From CAYGZA01 sp964354135 (lineage in GTDB: Bacteria > Planctomycetota > Planctomycetia > Pirellulales > Thermoguttaceae): a stretch of 8,154 bases of DNA. The position numbers and the translations under genes are program-made. Location of the stretch: NCBI GenBank assembly GCA_964354135.1, contig CAYGZA010000307.1, positions 1 to 8,154 on the forward strand, written 5' to 3'. Positions 1-5,535 of the stretch are shown here, piece after piece; the first letter of the stretch is position 1, and each line of letters opens with the position of its first letter. Below the pieces are notes generated by a model. The model saw only the letters and a program-made list of their open reading frames with translations, did no database searches and had not been told where the DNA came from.

Positions 1-1
1 C

Positions 2-1171
2 GCCGTCGGCAATGAGTTCGCCATCAACGGCCACGAGAACCGCATCAGCTACATTGTCGGCAGCGGGCACAGCTACCGCGTGACCGCGAAGCTCGATCAC
101 CCGGATGCCGCGCCGCTGGTCCGCGACGTGCAAACGGTCCTGGACGAGTTCCGCAAGGCCAACCGGTGGCACCAGAGGCAGCAGGAGATCGTCCGCCGCC
201 GCGACCGCGACGGCGAGGTCTTCCTGCGGTTCTTCCTCGGTCCCGACGGGATGGTGCGGCTCCGCTTCGTGGAGCCCTCCCAGGTATCGACGCCGCCGCA
301 GTTGGCCGGCGACGCCGCGGCCGGCTTCGGCATCCACACCGACCGCGACGACGTGGAAACCGTGCTCGGCTACTACGTCGACGGCCAGTGGGTCGACGCC
401 GCGAGGATCCAGCACCGCAAGGCCAACGTCGACGCCAACGTGAAGCGCGGGCTGCCGTTGTTCTATCCGGTGCGGAAGAACCTCCGCCGGGCGGAGAAGC
501 TCTTGCGGAACATGAGCGTGGTGGCCGGGATCCAGTCGGCCATTGCGATCATCCGCAGGCACGCCTCCGGCACGCGAAGCACCGTGCAGCAGTTCGTGCA
601 AAGCCAGGCCGACGCCAGCGTCGCCGGCCAGGCGACGGGCCGCGCCAGCCACTTTCAGCGCTACGCTCCCGGGACGATCCTGGACGCTTTCGCCGGCACC
701 GAATACGAGTTTCCCGCGGCCGCCATCGACGCAAGCCGCTACGTGGCGGTGCTCCAGGCGGAGCTGCGGGCGATCGCCGCGCGGTTGGTGATGCCCGAGT
801 TCATGCTCTCCAGCGACGCCTCGAACGCCAACTACGCATCCACGATGGTCGCCGAGGGGCCGGCCGTGCGGATGTTCGATCGCTTGCAGCACGAGATGGT
901 CGAAGACGACCTGGAGGTGATGCGGCGGGTCGTTGCGGGGGCGGTGGAGGGCGGCCGGCTGCCCCGCGAGGCGCTTCAAGCGACGGAGATTCAAGGCATC
1001 CCGCCGTCGCTGGCCGTCCGCGATCGACTCAAAGAAACCCAGGCCGACCGCATCCTGCTGCAAAGCGGGGCGATGTCGGTCGAGACGTTGGCCATGCGGC
1101 ACGGGCTGGATCCCAAGAAGGAGATGCAGTTGATGAGGGACGAGGGGCGAGAGGCGAGAGGCGAGGGATGA
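2..1171 (+). CDS. Phage portal protein (5' end outside the window)
   Basis: The reading frame is open from the left edge, so the first codon is outside the window and 389 residues are visible. A GTG at 80 is only an internal valine, because clear portal-like sequence (ENRISYIVGSGH, residues 12-23) precedes it. Portal proteins form the dodecameric ring at one capsid vertex through which DNA is packaged and to which the connector or tail attaches. Family-like signs are the RGLPLFYPVRKNLRR stretch (about 149-163), followed by a long helix, and the conserved-looking MPEFMLSSDASNANYAS segment (264-280). The C-terminal part is helical and ends LAMRHGLDPKKEMQLM, a pattern common near portal C-termini. 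The last eleven residues (RDEGREARGEG) are encoded by GA-rich heptanucleotide repeats and so probably were not part of the ancestral protein. Its place upstream of protease and capsid genes fits the usual head order. Lambda/Mu-type family membership is my judgement from sequence pattern only. Confidence 0.85.
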   Translation, partial: AVGNEFAINGHENRISYIVGSGHSYRVTAKLDHPDAAPLVRDVQTVLDEFRKANRWHQRQQEIVRRRDRDGEVFLRFFLGPDGMVRLRFVEPSQVSTPPQLAGDAAAGFGIHTDRDDVETVLGYYVDGQWVDAARIQHRKANVDANVKRGLPLFYPVRKNLRRAEKLLRNMSVVAGIQSAIAIIRRHASGTRSTVQQFVQSQADASVAGQATGRASHFQRYAPGTILDAFAGTEYEFPAAAIDASRYVAVLQAELRAIAARLVMPEFMLSSDASNANYASTMVAEGPAVRMFDRLQHEMVEDDLEVMRRVVAGAVEGGRLPREALQATEIQGIPPSLAVRDRLKETQADRILLQSGAMSVETLAMRHGLDPKKEMQLMRDEGREARGEG

Positions 1172-1183
1172 AGGATGAAAGTG
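1135..1183 (+). repeat. GA-rich heptanucleotide repeat overlapping the portal gene's 3' end
   Basis: Seven consecutive 7-base units starting with GA: GAGGGAC, GAGGGGC, GAGAGGC twice, GAGGGAT, GAAGGAT and a degenerate GAAAGTG. The first five lie in the portal frame. The TGA stop (1169-1171) spans the junction of units five and six. The same purine heptads recur at 1424-1451, 5534-5568, 6523-6557 and about 8055-8082. Confidence 0.85.
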
Positions 1184-1211
1184 GCCCAAAAAGACGTCTT
1201 GAAACTGGGCC
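1183..1211 (+). other. Small inverted repeat around a perfect 10-base palindrome
   Basis: GGCCCA (1183-1188) and TGGGCC (1206-1211) are perfect inverted arms. They enclose AAGACGTCTT (1191-1200), itself a perfect palindrome. In RNA this can fold as a hairpin just after the portal gene, but no U-run follows, so it is not a convincing terminator. As DNA the palindrome could be a dimer-binding site. The role is unknown. Confidence 0.4.
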
Positions 1212-1236
1212 GGCCTTTACGCTACGGTAGAATGCA

Positions 1237-1419
1237 ATGATGACGCTCGCAGAGACATCGACGAACCTGCAGAAGGTGAGCCAAGTGCAGACGGCGCTGG
1301 CGGAGTTGCTCGGCGAAGCGCTGCGGCGCGGTTTTCACGGGACTGCCGGAGTGGAAGTGAGCGTGCAAGACGGTACGATCCAGTACATCCGCCGGAAGGT
1401 GGAAAGGATGGAGAAGTAG
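1237..1419 (+). CDS. Small DUF2292-like protein, 60 residues
   Basis: Two adjacent ATG codons (1237 and 1240) could start it; I take the first. There is only a weak GGTAG-like ribosome site at 1226-1230. The N-terminal half (residues 4-32) is predicted helical (LAETSTNLQKVSQVQTALAE). The C-terminal half alternates beta-like residues and a turn: FHGTAGVEVSVQDGTIQYIRRKVE (about 33-56). This G-x-x-x-V-x-V-x-DG-x-I-x-x-I layout resembles the small DUF2292 proteins, whose function is not known to me. Small proteins of this kind sit between portal and protease genes in some prophages, and the position here agrees. The coding case rests on frame length, codon use like its neighbours and this pattern. 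It is short, so real translation is likely but not certain. Confidence 0.6.
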   Translation: MMTLAETSTNLQKVSQVQTALAELLGEALRRGFHGTAGVEVSVQDGTIQYIRRKVERMEK

Positions 1420-1458
1420 GGGCGAGGGACGAGACGCGAGAGACGAGGAAAAGAAGGC
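1420..1458 (+). repeat. GA-rich heptanucleotide repeat
   Basis: Begins directly after the TAG stop of the small upstream gene. Units in 7-base phase: GAGGGAC (1424-1430), GAGACGC (1431-1437), GAGAGAC (1438-1444), then degenerate GAGGAAA. Same family as the tract ending the portal gene. Confidence 0.75.
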
Positions 1459-1459
1459 C

Positions 1460-1559
1460 ATCAGCTTTCAGCCGACAGCTTTCCGCTTTTCTGTTGGCTG
1501 AGCCCTGGTTGCTGATAGCTGATTGCTGAAAGCTGATAGCTGTCGCCCCTGACCCCTGC
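1460..1559 (+). repeat. Inverted pair of GCTGATA-type heptad tracts running into C-rich heptads
   Basis: The left part (1460-1487) carries the family in reverse orientation (ATCAGCT, TTCAGCC, GACAGCT, TTCCGCT). The right part (1511-1545) carries it forward: GCTGATA, GCTGATT, GCTGAAA, GCTGATA, GCTGTCG. Without losing the 7-base phase it continues as CCCCTGA (1546-1552) and CCCCTGC (1553-1559). The 13 bases at 1460-1472 are a perfect inverted match to 1525-1537, so a hairpin or cruciform is possible. This gap lies before the protease/scaffold gene. Confidence 0.85.
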
Positions 1560-1590
1560 CGGGTATCCCGGGAGCCTGCCACTGGGCAGG
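1559..1590 (+). promoter_or_regulatory. Two small stem-loops in the protease gene leader
   Basis: CCGGG (1559-1563) pairs with CCCGG (1567-1571) across a 3-base loop. CCTGCC (1575-1580) pairs perfectly with GGCAGG (1585-1590) across a 4-base loop. Together with the larger hairpin at 1602-1635 they make three successive stem-loops in the leader. A regulatory role is inference. Confidence 0.45.
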
Positions 1591-1601
1591 TATCGCGAAG
1601 G

Positions 1602-1642
1602 GCCCGTCGGAAACCGCGATCGGTTCCCGGCGGGCTCTTCTT
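1602..1642 (+). terminator. Strong GC-rich hairpin, possible terminator or attenuator
   Basis: Arms 1602-1616 and 1621-1635 pair over 15 positions with one T-G wobble (1607/1630) and one mismatch (1611/1626), closing a 4-base loop. A pyrimidine-rich stretch with several T residues follows (from 1636), but not a pure T-run. It ends 32 bases before the protease ATG, so it could partly terminate the operon, protect an mRNA end, or control entry to the protease gene. The hairpin is clear; its function is inferred. Confidence 0.5.
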
Positions 1643-1667
1643 GGTTCTTGTGCAAGGCGAAAAGAAG

Positions 1668-2636
1668 ATGAAGGAAACGCTCCAAGAGTTGGTCAACTCG
1701 CGCGGCGTCGAGATCCGGGTGGATCGGGGGCAGAGCGTGATCCGGAACGTGAAGATCCTCGGACTGGAGTCGCGCAACGGCCGGACGTATTTGCCCGAGG
1801 CGTTGGCCGAGGCCGCCGGGCTTTACGAGGGGGCCAAGGTGAACGTGAACCATCCGAAGGGCGATCCCTCGGCGCCCCGCGACTACCGGGACCGCATCGG
1901 GGTGATCCACAGCGTGGGGCTGCAACCGGGGAAGGGTCTCTTCGGCGATTTCCATTTCAATCCGAAACATGCTCTGGCGGAGCAGCTCCTTTGGGACGCG
2001 GAGCACGCGCCGGAAAACGTGGGGTTTTCGCACAACGTCGAGGCCCGCACCCGGCGCTCGGGCCAGGACGTGGTGGTGGAGGCGATCCTCTGCGTGCAGA
2101 GCGTGGACCTGGTGGCGGACCCCGCCACCAGCCGCGGCCTGTTCGAGGCGGCCGGCGCCGCTGAGCCGTCGGGCCCGCCTTCGCCGCCGGAGCTGCCGGA
2201 ACGCCCATTGGCGGAGCTGAGCCTCGAAGAGCTGAAGCAGAATCGCCCGGACCTGGTCGAGGCGATCCAGCGGGATCAAGCGGCGGAACAGGCGCCGCTT
2301 CGCGCCCGGCTCGATCAACTCGAGGCCGCGGAGGCAGTGCGCCAAAGGCACGCCCGCGTGCGGCAGTTGCTCCGGGAGTTCAAGCTCCCCGATCCGGAGA
2401 CGGCGGAAGGTTGGGCCAGGTCGCTGGTAAGTCCGCGGTTCATCGAAGCCCTGCTGGCGGCGCCCAACGAGGAGACGGTGCGGGAGATGATCCAGGAACG
2501 GGCCGATCTGGCCCGCAGCGCGGGCGCCTGGGGCAGTGCGCCGCCGGGTGGAGACCCGCGGCCCCGATCGCGCGAGCAGACGTTTGACCTCGTTGGCCCG
2601 CCGGACGTAAAGACGTTTGTGGAGGCGATCACGTGA
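1668..2636 (+). CDS. Prohead protease fused to a scaffold-like C-terminal domain
   Basis: 322 residues from ATG 1668, preceded by AAGG at 1654-1657. Upstream in-frame TTG 1641 and GTG 1650 lie beside the hairpin and are less likely. Residues about 15-165 look like a capsid maturation protease: KILGLESRNGRTYLPEAL, then VNVNHPKGDP (His62), ENVGFSHN (Ser121) and SVDLVADPATS (145-155). His62 and Ser121 are candidate catalytic residues by analogy with assemblin-fold (herpesvirus/HK97-type) prohead proteases; this is inference. A Pro-rich linker (163-180) leads to a charged, Glu/Arg/Gln-rich helical region (181-285) of scaffold type, ending in a Pro/Arg-rich tail. Such fusions let the scaffold guide capsid assembly and then be cleaved. 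Its place before decoration and major capsid genes supports this. An alternative is a protease-like structural protein without activity. Confidence 0.75.
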   Translation: MKETLQELVNSRGVEIRVDRGQSVIRNVKILGLESRNGRTYLPEALAEAAGLYEGAKVNVNHPKGDPSAPRDYRDRIGVIHSVGLQPGKGLFGDFHFNPKHALAEQLLWDAEHAPENVGFSHNVEARTRRSGQDVVVEAILCVQSVDLVADPATSRGLFEAAGAAEPSGPPSPPELPERPLAELSLEELKQNRPDLVEAIQRDQAAEQAPLRARLDQLEAAEAVRQRHARVRQLLREFKLPDPETAEGWARSLVSPRFIEALLAAPNEETVREMIQERADLARSAGAWGSAPPGGDPRPRSREQTFDLVGPPDVKTFVEAIT

Positions 2637-2678
2637 GAGCAGGGGCCCGGGGTCAGGGATTAGGGGCGAGGGGCAAGT
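2637..2678 (+). repeat. G-rich heptad tract with a G-quadruplex motif
   Basis: Starts right after the TGA stop of the protease gene. Units keep a 7-base phase: GAGCAGG, GGCCCGG, GGTCAGG, GATTAGG, GGCGAGG, GGCAAGT. Five runs of three or four G (2642-2645, 2649-2652, 2656-2658, 2663-2666, 2670-2673) are separated by 3-4 bases, which meets the usual G-quadruplex pattern on the sense strand. Its complement resembles the CCCCTAA/CCCCTGA units found elsewhere in the window. Confidence 0.75.
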
Positions 2679-2679
2679 T

Positions 2680-2742
2680 GCTGACTGCTGATAGCTGACT
2701 GCTGAAAGCTGATAGCTGAAAGCCGATAGCTGAAAGCCGATC
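2680..2742 (+). repeat. GCTGATA-type heptad array, nine units
   Basis: Nine contiguous units: GCTGACT, GCTGATA, GCTGACT, GCTGAAA, GCTGATA, GCTGAAA, GCCGATA, GCTGAAA, GCCGATC. Positions 1, 2, 4 and 5 (G, C, G, A) never vary, while the last two vary among TA, AA and CT. It is the longest uninterrupted array of the family here and ends 19 bases before the next start codon. Confidence 0.9.
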
Positions 2743-2761
2743 TCAATCAGGAGAGACACGA

Positions 2762-3247
2762 ATGAGTGACAAGATGCGTTGGCGCTACGGCGACACGAAC
2801 CCCGTGGTCGCCGCGGTCGATTCCGCGACCGAGATCGAAATCGGGGACTTGCTCTACCAGGACGCGGACGACGCCAAGCCGGCCTCCGCCCAGGCGGACC
2901 AGGGGACCGAGACGGCCAACCAGGAGCTGTTTGCCGACAAGTTCCTGGGCGTAGCCATGCAACGCAGCCCGGTCGGCGACGCCGATCCGATCCGCGTGGC
3001 CACGACCGGGGTGTTCGAGCTCGACTGCCCCAGCGGGACGTTCGAGCTGGGGGACATGGTGGGCGCGGACGAGAACGCGGCCGGCAACGCCCTGTTGGAT
3101 CAGCAGGTGGCCAAGGTCACCGCAAGCAAGTACGCCGTCGGCCGCGTGGCCAAGCGAATCAACCCGGCGGCAACCACCGCCCTGGTCGACATCCGCTCGA
3201 CCGTCATGACCGGCGGCGTCGAGGGGAGCAGTCCGAGCGGAGTGTGA
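2762..3247 (+). CDS. Probable capsid decoration/cement protein (DUF2190-like)
   Basis: 161 residues from ATG 2762, with a good ribosome site AGGAGA at 2749-2754. The first part (MRWRYGDTNPVVAAVDSATE, residues 5-24, then IEIGDLLYQ) and a later VATTGVFELDCPSGTFELGD segment (81-100) have the short beta-strand and turn pattern of phage cement proteins. These bind the outside of the capsid shell and stabilise it. Further support is AVGRVAKRINPAATTALVDIRS (about 126-147), a typical C-terminal strand. The final 14 residues are Gly/Ser-rich and probably disordered. The gene sits between protease and major capsid genes, where decoration proteins are usual. It is somewhat longer than the roughly 110 residues I associate with DUF2190. 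Function is by pattern and position, not by a search. Confidence 0.65.
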   Translation: MSDKMRWRYGDTNPVVAAVDSATEIEIGDLLYQDADDAKPASAQADQGTETANQELFADKFLGVAMQRSPVGDADPIRVATTGVFELDCPSGTFELGDMVGADENAAGNALLDQQVAKVTASKYAVGRVAKRINPAATTALVDIRSTVMTGGVEGSSPSGV

Positions 3248-3252
3248 TAAGA

Positions 3253-3381
3253 AGCTATCAGCTATCAGCAGTCAGCAGTCAGCTTTCTGAAGCCAGGCTT
3301 CTGCTGCAAGCGGGAAGTCCCCCGGAAAGCCGCGTTTTTGAAGGCTGGAGGCTGATAGCTGAAAGCTGAAAACTGATAGCT
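3253..3381 (+). repeat. Inverted heptad arms forming a long imperfect hairpin before the capsid gene
   Basis: The left arm (3253-3287) has reverse-orientation heptads AGCTATC (twice), AGCAGTC (twice) and AGCTTTC. The right arm (3351-3381) has forward heptads GCTGATA, GCTGAAA (twice), ACTGATA, then GCTC. AGCTATCAG at 3253-3261 is an exact inverted match to 3373-3381, and the arms match imperfectly over about 30 bases. Inside them 3293-3301 pairs with 3340-3348 (nine positions, one mismatch), making a second stem. The unique core has a T5 run at 3335-3339. Confidence 0.8.
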
Positions 3382-3411
3382 CTTTTTCCGAAGACTTCAA
3401 CCTTTTCGTGC

Positions 3412-3417
3412 AAGGAG
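3412..3417 (+). promoter_or_regulatory. Ribosome binding site of the major capsid gene
   Basis: AAGGAG nine bases before GTG 3427 fixes that non-ATG start. It is part of GTGCAAGG (3408-3415), which also occurs at 1650-1657 before the protease gene at nearly the same distance from the start. Confidence 0.7.
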
Positions 3418-3426
3418 ACTCTTTCC

Positions 3427-4599
3427 GTGGCAACGATTCGATACCGAGAGCTGAGGGGCCGTTACCAGTTGGACGGTCCGGAAAAGACCGTCGAGCACCT
3501 CCGCGAGGCGTTGGCCCAGGGGCACCTCAAGCCCGAGGACTTCAGCCTCCGCGACCTGGCCGAAGGGCTGGTGCCCGACGGCTCCGAGTGGGTCCGCATG
3601 TTGGACCCGCGGAACTCCGGCGGCGTCCACCTGATGGAGGCCGGCGAAGCGGTGGACCTGACCGCCTTCCTGAACGTCACCGGGCAGGTGATCTACTCGA
3701 AGATCCTCGAAGGCTACGTCCAGGAGGCGTTCATCGTTTCCAAGCTGGTGGACACCGTCCCCACGCGGCTGGACGGGGAGAAGATCCCCGGCATCGGCCA
3801 CGTCAAGGACGAGGCGACCGAGGTTCACCCGGGCATGCCGTATCCGCACGTGGGGTTCGGCGAGGACTACATCGAGACCCCGTCGACGACCAAGCACGGC
3901 CTGATCGTGGCGGTCACGCGGGAGGCGATCTTCTTCGACCGCACGAACCTCGTCCTCAGCCGGGCCGCCGAAGTCGGCGAGGTGCTGGGACTGAACAAGG
4001 AGAAGCGGCTCGTGGACCTGGCGATCGGCGTGACCAACAACTACAAGTGGAAGGGCACGGCGTACAACACCTACTACGCCTCGGGCGGCGGCGGCCCGTG
4101 GGTCAACAGCCTGGCCAACAACGAGCTGGTCGACTGGACCGACGTGGACGCGGCCGAGCAGCTCTTCGCCGACATCCTCGACCCGAACACCGGCGAGCCC
4201 GTGCTGGTGGAGCCGGACACGGTGCTGGTCGCACCGGCCTATCGCCACGCGGCGGCCCGGGTGTTCCATGCGGCGGAGATCCAGTTCGCCGCCTCCGGCG
4301 CGCCCACGACGACGGTGGCGGCCAACCCGCTGGCCCGCTACCGGCTCTTCGACAGCCGGCTGGTGTACCGCCGCATCGTGGCCTCCGGGATGGCGGCCGA
4401 CGCGGCCAAGAAGTGGTGGTTCGTCGGCAACTTCAAGAAGGCATTCGCCTACATGGAGAACTGGCCGATCACGGTCACCCAGTCGCCGGTCAACAGCGAG
4501 GCGGACTTCAACCAGGACATCGTGGTCCGGTTCAAGGCCAGCGAGCGAGGGGCCGCGGCGGCGATCAATCCGCGTTACGTGGTCAAGTGTACGGGATAG
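3427..4599 (+). CDS. Phage major capsid protein
   Basis: 390 residues from GTG 3427, chosen because a clear AAGGAG lies nine bases upstream. The protein would form the icosahedral shell and, by length and gene order, is expected to have an HK97-type fold. The N-terminal 55 residues are helical and charged. The body includes VQEAFIVSKLVDTVPTRLDG (98-117), GIGHVKDEATEVHPGMPYP (122-140) and KHGLIVAVTREAIFFDRTN (156-174), a stretch resembling the spine-helix region of this fold. There is a Gly-rich turn (220-224) and a closing KWWFVGNFKKAFAYMENWP (329-347). The C-terminus QDIVVRFKASERGAAAAINP (363-382) and following RYVVKC is a typical capsid P-domain ending, with a charged strand then a neutral one. 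It follows protease and decoration genes, as expected. No extra domain or truncation is seen. Placement in a named family needs a profile search. Confidence 0.85.
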   Translation: MATIRYRELRGRYQLDGPEKTVEHLREALAQGHLKPEDFSLRDLAEGLVPDGSEWVRMLDPRNSGGVHLMEAGEAVDLTAFLNVTGQVIYSKILEGYVQEAFIVSKLVDTVPTRLDGEKIPGIGHVKDEATEVHPGMPYPHVGFGEDYIETPSTTKHGLIVAVTREAIFFDRTNLVLSRAAEVGEVLGLNKEKRLVDLAIGVTNNYKWKGTAYNTYYASGGGGPWVNSLANNELVDWTDVDAAEQLFADILDPNTGEPVLVEPDTVLVAPAYRHAAARVFHAAEIQFAASGAPTTTVAANPLARYRLFDSRLVYRRIVASGMAADAAKKWWFVGNFKKAFAYMENWPITVTQSPVNSEADFNQDIVVRFKASERGAAAAINPRYVVKCTG

Positions 4600-4605
4600 G
4601 AACAA

Positions 4606-4671
4606 GGGGTCAGGGGCCAGGGGTTAGAAGCTGATAGCTGAAAGCTGAAGGCTGAAAGCCGATAGCCTCTT
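4606..4671 (+). repeat. G-rich heptads followed by GCTGATA heptads
   Basis: Three units GGGGTCA, GGGGCCA and GGGGTTA (4606-4626), then a 3-base break, then GCTGATA, GCTGAAA, GCTGAAG, GCTGAAA, GCCGATA and GCCTCTT (4630-4671). The order of families matches the gap at 2637-2742. A pyrimidine-rich stretch and AAGGAG (4692-4697) follow before the next ATG. Confidence 0.85.
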
Positions 4672-4705
4672 TCCCTTCGTCCGCCGCCCCCAAGGAGAGC
4701 AACAA

Positions 4706-5011
4706 ATGCCGACTCTGACGCTGAGTCAGTTGTTCGACCTGCGGAGGTCGTCGTCGCTGCGGAACCGCGTGGCGGCGGCATGCTGGAAGGCGGCCCAGGA
4801 CGTCTTCTGCGAAGACCCGCAGAAGGCCAACCACATCAACCGGTTGGCCTGGGCCCGCCGCGTGCTTGGGGACGACGGCGACGGCGTGGAAGTGGCCAAG
4901 ATCTTCCGCGCCGCGCTGATGAACGCCTCGGTTCAAGCCGCAGGGGAAGCGGCTGGCGACGCCGACGTCCAAAACGCCGTTAACGGGTTGATCGACGTGT
5001 TTGCGGGATAG
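4706..5011 (+). CDS. Small helical protein after the capsid gene, possible head-tail connector
   Basis: 101 residues from ATG 4706 with AAGGAG at 4692-4697. The sequence is almost entirely helical in character: TLTLSQLFDLRRSSSLRNRV (3-22), CWKAAQDVFCEDPQKANHIN (26-45), RLAWARRVLGDD, VAKIFRAALMNASVQAA, and a final DADVQNAVNGLIDVFAG (85-101). Small helical proteins in this slot, directly after the major capsid gene, are often head-tail adaptors or other minor virion proteins. That is position-based inference, and I do not recognise a named family. No signal peptide or membrane segment is visible. It ends 17 bases before the next ATG, so the two genes are probably translated from the same message. 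This is one of the few gene junctions without an extended heptad array. Confidence 0.75.
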   Translation: MPTLTLSQLFDLRRSSSLRNRVAAACWKAAQDVFCEDPQKANHINRLAWARRVLGDDGDGVEVAKIFRAALMNASVQAAGEAAGDADVQNAVNGLIDVFAG

Positions 5012-5028
5012 AGACGAGGAGAGAGATC

Positions 5029-5535
5029 ATGGCCAACGAAGTGCTCGTCCGGCAAGGCGGCTCCAAGCTCTGGAAGGCAACGGGAGGCGACTATGCGATC
5101 ACCTTGGCCGCCCTGGCCAACAATGCCGCACGGCAGGGGCAGAAGGGCGACCTGGGCGACGCCAACGGCCGCTTCGCGGCCCGCTGGGCCGTGTGCGTCG
5201 AGCTGAACATGGACGTGGCCCCCACCGCGGGCAACGTGATCGAGATCTACTGGGCGGCCTCGCGGGACAACAGCACGTTCCCCGGCGGCGCGACCGGCAC
5301 CGACTCGGCCTACAAGGCCGGGGAGGAGGACGAGTGGAAGAAGCAGCTCTTGCTCGTGGGCTGTCTGGTCCTCACGGCGGATGCCGACACGGTCGTGCAG
5401 ACCCAGGTGTTCGAGTTCCTGCCTCCGGCCCGCTACGGCTCTCCGGTGGTGGTAAACAAGTCGGGCCAGGCCCTGGAAGGGGACGACGACGCGCACCGCA
5501 TCACCCTGACGCCGCTGGTGGATGAGATTCAGTGA
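5029..5535 (+). CDS. Beta-rich virion protein of unknown function
   Basis: 168 residues from ATG 5029, with AGGAG at 5017-5021. Strand-like segments alternate with turns: EVLVRQGGSKLWKATGGDYAITLAALANN, then RFAARWAVCVELNMDVAPTAGNVIEIYWAAS (about 48-78), KKQLLLVGCLVLTADADTVVQTQVFEFLPP (104-133) and SPVVVNKSGQALEGDDDAHRITLTPLVDE. It looks like a single beta-sandwich of about 150 residues, as in many phage head-surface or tail-associated proteins, but I do not recognise a family. WAVCVELNM and EIYWAASRDNSTFPGG would serve as search tags. The neighbourhood (capsid upstream, LamG protein downstream) suggests a virion component. Its TGA stop overlaps the first GA heptad of the following repeat tract. 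Confidence 0.75.
   Translation: MANEVLVRQGGSKLWKATGGDYAITLAALANNAARQGQKGDLGDANGRFAARWAVCVELNMDVAPTAGNVIEIYWAASRDNSTFPGGATGTDSAYKAGEEDEWKKQLLLVGCLVLTADADTVVQTQVFEFLPPARYGSPVVVNKSGQALEGDDDAHRITLTPLVDEIQ

Noticed and set aside
166..1230. Arg/Pro-rich + frame inside the portal gene
   Set aside because: Out-of-frame shadow: very high Arg, Gly and Pro content and no recognisable motif.
1199..1233. Sigma70-like promoter (TTGAAA and TAGAAT) before the small DUF2292-like gene
   Set aside because: The two boxes are 23 bases apart, too far for a normal promoter, and TAGAAT lies almost at the start codon.
2680..2742. CRISPR array
   Set aside because: Units are 7 bases, contiguous and without spacers.
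1461..2759. Long open frame on the - strand (432 residues) opposite the protease gene
   Set aside because: It is a shadow of the high-GC + strand gene. Its start and end read the heptads as YQLSA-type peptides, and it runs against a convincing protease/scaffold gene.
3310..3339. Rho-independent terminator ending in the T5 run at 3335-3339
   Set aside because: The stem next to the T-run is only about four pairs, and the stretch is better explained as the loop of the larger inverted structure.
3397..4605. Long open frame on the - strand (402 residues) opposite the capsid gene
   Set aside because: Arg/Val/His-rich composition typical of antisense high-GC frames; the + strand capsid gene has a ribosome site and family-like sequence.
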